Part shown: positions 60,072-64,000 of the stretch, in pieces
Layout of the letters: each line of letters begins with the position of its first letter
Position numbering within the stretch: position 1 is the stretch's first letter
Assembly (NCBI RefSeq): GCF_028553805.1
Contig: NZ_CP067140.1
Coordinates: forward strand, 2,046,001 to 2,110,000
Origin: Paracoccus saliphilus
Lineage (GTDB): Bacteria; Pseudomonadota; Alphaproteobacteria; Rhodobacterales; Rhodobacteraceae
Length of the DNA stretch: 64,000 bases
Direction: 5' to 3'
Program-made: the position numbers and the translations under genes
Notes under the pieces: model-generated
What the model was told of the DNA's origin: nothing
The model's database searches: none
What the model saw: only the letters and a program-made list of their open reading frames with translations

Positions 60072-61012
60072 GACTTGCTCCTGCGGAAGAGGCCGCTCAG
60101 GCCATCGCGGGAATACAGCACGACGAGCACAAGGATCAGGCCGAACAGGATCGGCCAGTGATCGGTGAGAATCGCCAGCCATTCTTCGAGCAGCAATGCG
60201 ATGGTCGCGCCCGCGATGGCCCCCAGCAGATTGCCGATGCCGCCAAAGACCACCATCACCACCAACTCGCCCGAGCGATGCCAGTCCATGAAGCTGGGCG
60301 AGACATAGCTGGCCTGATTGGCCAACATCACCCCGGCGATGGACGCCATGCAGCCTGAGATCACATAGGCGGTCAGCTGGTAGCGGAAGGGCGAAAAGCC
60401 GATGGCCTGCATGCGGATCGGGTTTTCACGCGTTCCCGTCAGCACCCGACCGAAACGCGAGCGGGTGATCGCGACCGCCAGCAGATACAGCCCGATCAGC
60501 AGGGCCAGCGCGGTATAGTAAAGTGCGGTGTTGTTCTCTAGCAGCGGCTGGCCGAAGATGGTGGAGCGCGCGTTCAGCGTCACACCGTCATCGCCGCCAT
60601 AGGCCGAAAGCGAGACAAAGAAGAAATATCCCATCTGCGCGAAAGCCAGCGTGATCATGATGAAATAGATCCCGCGCGTCCGCAGCGAGATCGCGCCGGT
60701 GATCAGTGCGAACACCGCCGCCACCAAGATGGCCGCCAGCAAATGTGCGCCCAGATCGGTGATACCCGCGCGGCTGAGGATCGCCACCGCATAGGCACCG
60801 ATCCCCAGATAGGCGGCATGTCCGAAGCTGACCATGCCGCCATAGCCGAGGATCAGGTCCAGCGCCAATGCGGCAATGGCATAGGCCAGGATCCGGGTGG
60901 CGATCACGATCAGGTAGCTGTCGTCCAATGCTCCGGCGATCAGCGGTAATGCGGCGAAGGCGGTGAAGAGGATTGTCGCGGCCCATGCGCGCGTGGGGGT
61001 CAATCGGGTCAT
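60068..61012 (-). CDS. Branched-chain amino acid-type ABC transporter permease LivM
   Basis: 314-aa permease with about nine to ten membrane segments. Landmarks: LDLILGYGGMVSFGHAAYLGIGAYAVAIL, GAISLRTRGIYFIMITLAFAQMGYFFF and VVMVVFGGIGNLLGAIAGATIALLLEEWL. Overlaps livH and livG by 4 bp each. Confidence 0.94.
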   Translation of the reverse strand: MTRLTPTRAWAATILFTAFAALPLIAGALDDSYLIVIATRILAYAIAALALDLILGYGGMVSFGHAAYLGIGAYAVAILSRAGITDLGAHLLAAILVAAVFALITGAISLRTRGIYFIMITLAFAQMGYFFFVSLSAYGGDDGVTLNARSTIFGQPLLENNTALYYTALALLIGLYLLAVAITRSRFGRVLTGTRENPIRMQAIGFSPFRYQLTAYVISGCMASIAGVMLANQASYVSPSFMDWHRSGELVVMVVFGGIGNLLGAIAGATIALLLEEWLAILTDHWPILFGLILVLVVLYSRDGLSGLFRRSKS

Positions 61013-61926
61013 GTCTTCGCTCCGAACAGCCCCGCGGGCCGCACTGCAAGGATGACTGCCATCAGGATATAGACCAGCATCGGGGCCAGCACCCTGCCCG
61101 CCTGTCCTGCCGCTGCCGGCTCCATGACGGCACGCAGCAGGATCGGGCCGAAACTGCGCCCGAGCGTATCGACCAGCCCGACCAGAAGCGCCCCCGCGAA
61201 GGCGCCTCGGACCGAACCGATACCGCCGATCACGATCACGACAAAAGCAAGGATCAAGACCTGCTCTCCCATTCCCGGATTCACGGTCAGAACCGGCGCG
61301 ACCATGGCACCCGCGAAACCGGCAAGCATCGCGCCGAACGCGAAAATGACGGTGAACAGCTTGCTGATATCGACACCGAGCGCCGCGACCATTGACCGGT
61401 TGCTGGCCCCGGCGCGCAACCGCATCCCGATCCGCGTATGGCTGATGATCAGGTAAAGCCCCAGCGCCGTCAGCAACCCGGCCGCGATGATCACAAGCCG
61501 GTAGACGGGATAGCGCATGGCCCCGATCAATGGGAACGACCCCGACAGCATTTCCGGCATCTGCACCGACAAGGGGGCCGCACCCCAGAGGATCTCGACC
61601 CCTTCGGTAATGATCATCACCAACCCGAAAGTTGCCAGAACCTGGTCCAGATGCGGCCGGTCATAGAGGCGGCGAAAAACCGACAGTTCCAGCGCCAGCC
61701 CGAGCAGCAATGTGGCGGGTAAAGTCAAAAGCAGCCCAAGCCCGTAGCTGCCGGTCATCGAGGTGAACGTGACCGCAAGGTAGGCACCGACCATATAGAC
61801 CACGCCATGGGCGAGGTTCACGAAGTCCATGATGCCGAAAACCAGCGTCAGACCGGCGGCGATGAGGAACAACAGGATGCCGAACTGCACCCCGTTGAGA
61901 AGCTGAAGCAAAAACAGACTGGTCAT
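61009..61926 (-). CDS. Branched-chain amino acid-type ABC transporter permease LivH
   Basis: 305-aa permease, about eight segments: LLQLLNGVQFGILLFLIAAGLTLVFGIMDFVNLAHG, GASNRSMVAALGVDISKLFTVIFAFGAMLAG and FVVIVIGGIGSVRGAFAGALLVG. ATG 61926 is used; an in-frame TTG two codons earlier is possible. Confidence 0.94.
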   Translation of the reverse strand: MTSLFLLQLLNGVQFGILLFLIAAGLTLVFGIMDFVNLAHGVVYMVGAYLAVTFTSMTGSYGLGLLLTLPATLLLGLALELSVFRRLYDRPHLDQVLATFGLVMIITEGVEILWGAAPLSVQMPEMLSGSFPLIGAMRYPVYRLVIIAAGLLTALGLYLIISHTRIGMRLRAGASNRSMVAALGVDISKLFTVIFAFGAMLAGFAGAMVAPVLTVNPGMGEQVLILAFVVIVIGGIGSVRGAFAGALLVGLVDTLGRSFGPILLRAVMEPAAAGQAGRVLAPMLVYILMAVILAVRPAGLFGAKT

Positions 61927-61975
61927 GCGCAAGGGCCCTGACGACAGGGCGCGGACGATGCCGCGCCGTGCCGTC

Positions 61976-63145
61976 TCAGTTCATCTGACAATCGGCGACG
62001 TAGTTGTCCTGGTAGTCGTCGAAGATCTTCTTGACGACCGAGGTGGCGAATTTGCCGTCCTCGCGCTTGACGACTTCGGTCAGGTAGAAATCCTGCACCG
62101 GAAAGTGGTTCGGCCCAAAGCTGAAATCGCCACGAACGGACGTGAAGGGGGCCGATTCCAGCGCCGCGATCAGTGCATCCTTGTCGGCCACGCCGCCCGC
62201 CTCGCGCAGAGCCGCGTCGATCAGATAGGCGGTGTCATATCCCGCCATTGCGTAGCTGGCTGGAACTTGGTCGAACTTTGCCTCGTAAGCCTCGACAAAC
62301 GCCTTGTTTTCCGGGGTGTCCAAATCCGGGGCCCAGTTCGATCCGCCAAAGAACCCAAGTGCCGCGTCCTGTTGGGCCGGCAGGGTCGATTCATCCACCG
62401 TGAAGGCCGAAAGGAAGGGGATCGTCTCGAGTCCCGCCTGACGGTATTGCTTGACGAGGTTCACCCCCATCCCGCCGGGCATGAAGGCGAAGACGGCGTC
62501 CGGCTGCATGGCAGCGATCTGAGCCAGTTCGGCCGAATAATCCAACTGGCCAAGCTGGGTATAAATCTCGCCCGCGATCTCGCCATCATAGCTATGCTTG
62601 AACCCGGCGAGGCTGTCCTTGCCCGCCTGGTAATTCGGTGCCAGCAGGAAGACGTTCTGGTAGCCCTCTTCCTGCGCATGGGCGCCCATGACCTCGTGCA
62701 TCTGGTCGTTCTGATACGAAGTCGCGAAGAAATTCGGATTGCACTCTGCCCCGGCATAGACCGAAGGCCCGGCATTGGGGCTGATCAGGATCGCGCCGGA
62801 ATCGGTCACCGGCTTGTGAATCGCGCCAAGGATATTGGAAAAGATCGGCCCGACCACGATATCGACCTCGTCGCGCTCGACCAGTTCGCGCGCCTTGTTG
62901 GCGGCGATATCCGGTTTTTGCTCGGCGTCGGCGATGACGATCTCGGTCTTCATGCCGCCGATATCGCCAATCTCCTCGGCTGCAAGCTGGAATCCGTCGC
63001 GGGACATTTCCCCTAGAACCGCGCCGGGGCCGGACAGGGTCAGGATCAATCCGATTTTCAACGTATCGTCATCCTGCGCCATGGCCGGACCTGCAAGACA
63101 GGTAGTCGCGGCAAGCAGGGCAATGATGTTCCGGGAATGGGTCAT
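61976..63145 (-). CDS. Branched-chain amino acid-type ABC transporter substrate-binding protein
   Basis: 389-aa periplasmic binding protein with Sec signal (NIIALLAATTCLAGPAMAQ). The ligand-binding fold shows LKIGLILTLSGPGAVLGEMSRDGFQLAAEEIG, DIVVGPIFSNILGAIHKPVTDSGAILISPNAG and FVEAYEAKFDQVPASYAMAGYDTAYLIDAALREAGG. ATG 63145 is set by AGGAG; a GTG two codons upstream is less well spaced. The ligand may be an amino acid, amide or aromatic acid. Confidence 0.92.
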   Translation of the reverse strand: MTHSRNIIALLAATTCLAGPAMAQDDDTLKIGLILTLSGPGAVLGEMSRDGFQLAAEEIGDIGGMKTEIVIADAEQKPDIAANKARELVERDEVDIVVGPIFSNILGAIHKPVTDSGAILISPNAGPSVYAGAECNPNFFATSYQNDQMHEVMGAHAQEEGYQNVFLLAPNYQAGKDSLAGFKHSYDGEIAGEIYTQLGQLDYSAELAQIAAMQPDAVFAFMPGGMGVNLVKQYRQAGLETIPFLSAFTVDESTLPAQQDAALGFFGGSNWAPDLDTPENKAFVEAYEAKFDQVPASYAMAGYDTAYLIDAALREAGGVADKDALIAALESAPFTSVRGDFSFGPNHFPVQDFYLTEVVKREDGKFATSVVKKIFDDYQDNYVADCQMN

Positions 63146-63265
63146 GGTCACTCTCCTGTTGGGACATGCCGCGTTGACCGCAGCGCGTTCTGTTCCACGC
63201 TAGAACGCATCAACAGGAGGTTCAAAGTCAAGAAATTATTTTAGGCTTGAAATAATAACTCTGGG

Positions 63266-63285
63266 AAAAGGGCGATCGGCCGCCC
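63266..63285 (-). terminator. Rho-independent terminator of the MipA/OmpV gene
   Basis: On the minus strand GGGCG-GCCGAT-CGCCC followed by TTTTCCC, 25 bp past the stop of the MipA-like gene. Confidence 0.75.
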
Positions 63286-63309
63286 TCTTTCCAAGTATAG
63301 CAAGGGAAA

Positions 63310-64000
63310 TCAGAAGCCGAAGGAGAACCGGCGCACGACACCTAAACGCAAGGAAGGCTGCCATTCTTCCTGAACGATGGGCGAATCCCCGGCGTCGCCG
63401 ATCAGCTTGCCATATTCGACCTCGCCCAGAATCGCGGTCTTGTCGTTGATCGCATAGCGTGCCTGGAACTTGACCGCGGCAGAGTTGATCCCACCGCCCG
63501 GCTTGTATTCGCCATATTCGCGAGCAATTTCTTCAGCCGGAGAAACGCCGAAATAGGTGTTGTTATAGTCGGAATCGCCATAACCCAGTTCCAGCCCGGA
63601 CCACAGGGTAATGCGGTCGCTCAGATCGGTACGGTATTTTGCGCCCAGCTCGCCGGTCAGACCGGTATGCCCTTCAAAACCCTTGCGGACCGAGCCGTAA
63701 GCCGTCACCGGCCCGGCACCATAGCTGACCTTGCCGCCGAGTTCATAGGCGCGCTCGATTTTATCCGTACCTGCCAGCGCGGCATCGTCTTCGGGCTTGC
63801 GCTCTCCGACCATTCCGAAGGAAGGCGAAACCGAGAAGCCCTGCTTCTCACCCTCTCCCGCGGCGCCGAAACGGGCGTTGCGCCAGATCAGCCACGGCGT
63901 GGCCTCGGCATCCTCGGCCCCCGGATAGACCGGCTTGCCCGTCACACCGAGGCCAAGATCGACGGAAAAGTCCTGGGCAGCAGCAGCAGTCGCCATGGGC
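63310..64000 (-). CDS. MipA/OmpV family outer-membrane protein, 5' end missing
   Basis: C-terminal ~230 residues of an outer-membrane beta-barrel of the MipA/OmpV family: mature start AQDFSVDLGLGVTGKPVYPGAEDAEATPWLIWRNARFG, alternating strands (YELGGKVSYGAGPVTAYGSVRKGF), the GVSPAEE motif and terminal aromatic LGVVRRFSFGF. The end of a signal peptide (ATAAAAQD) is visible, so only the first part of the signal lies beyond the window. Roles proposed in the family include scaffold for murein enzymes and permeability. Confidence 0.88.
   Translation of the reverse strand, partial: PMATAAAAQDFSVDLGLGVTGKPVYPGAEDAEATPWLIWRNARFGAAGEGEKQGFSVSPSFGMVGERKPEDDAALAGTDKIERAYELGGKVSYGAGPVTAYGSVRKGFEGHTGLTGELGAKYRTDLSDRITLWSGLELGYGDSDYNNTYFGVSPAEEIAREYGEYKPGGGINSAAVKFQARYAINDKTAILGEVEYGKLIGDAGDSPIVQEEWQPSLRLGVVRRFSFGF

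Noticed and set aside
1..64000. CRISPR array, rRNA operon or complete insertion sequence.
   Set aside because: No regularly spaced 25-40-bp repeats, no rRNA sequence and no transposase-like protein were seen on either strand.

Overview
The window looks like chromosomal DNA of an alphaproteobacterium of the Rhodobacteraceae, most likely Paracoccus or a close relative. This is an inference from the high GC content, the uehABC/eutABCDE-type ectoine cluster order, ABC/TRAP-rich gene content, and a dispersed intergenic repeat (GC hairpin followed by ATATTTGCATGAAGAAGAA-like sequence) that I associate from memory with this family.

Layout. 1-4270: end of a peptide ABC importer, then gamma-glutamyltransferase and an M20 dipeptidase. 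4464-14672: housekeeping and stress genes (mutL, PQQ-type sugar dehydrogenase, Tat-exported MBL hydrolase, RluA-type pseudouridine synthase, LysE exporter, GFA protein, free-Met-sulfoxide reductase, a NarL-type two-component system with a DUF2478 gene, ferritin-VIT iron exporter MbfA). 14944-29300: a complete ectoine/hydroxyectoine uptake and catabolism locus: regulator EnuR, TRAP transporter UehABC, Usp, EutABC, DoeA/DoeB on the minus strand, and AsnC, DoeC, DoeD on the plus strand, the latter split by a lipoprotein gene. 29373-31729: MocA/XdhC, rpmG and RNase P RNA. 44756-63145: DMT exporter, GntR regulator, flavin reductase, an Opp-type ABC operon with two tandem binding proteins and two amidohydrolases, a hydantoin-racemase-like gene, tRNA-Leu(UAG), and a LIV-type ABC transporter. 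The window ends inside a MipA/OmpV gene.

The standout is an 11.5-kb element (32785-44267) integrated into the 5' end of dusA. It carries a tyrosine integrase, an SF3 helicase/P4-type primase protein, a large inverted repeat with direct repeats just behind it (candidate origin), small and large terminase, portal, a protease-major capsid fusion, a gpW-like connector, a DUF2190 protein and a PrtN-family activator, but no tail, lysis or CI-type repressor gene. Both junctions are readable: the element supplies a new N-terminus to dusA, while the displaced original dusA start (21 codons) sits at the far end. Two near-identical promoter/operator cassettes drive two genes of unknown function. I read this as a capsid-forming phage satellite (cf-PICI-like) rather than an ordinary prophage, and as the best candidate for an undescribed system here.

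A second theme is regulatory: ATTGTnnACAAT palindromes link the GntR gene, the flavin reductase and the hydantoinase-like ABC operon 11 kb away, and paired TTCCCC/CCGGGG palindromes lie between enuR and asnC.
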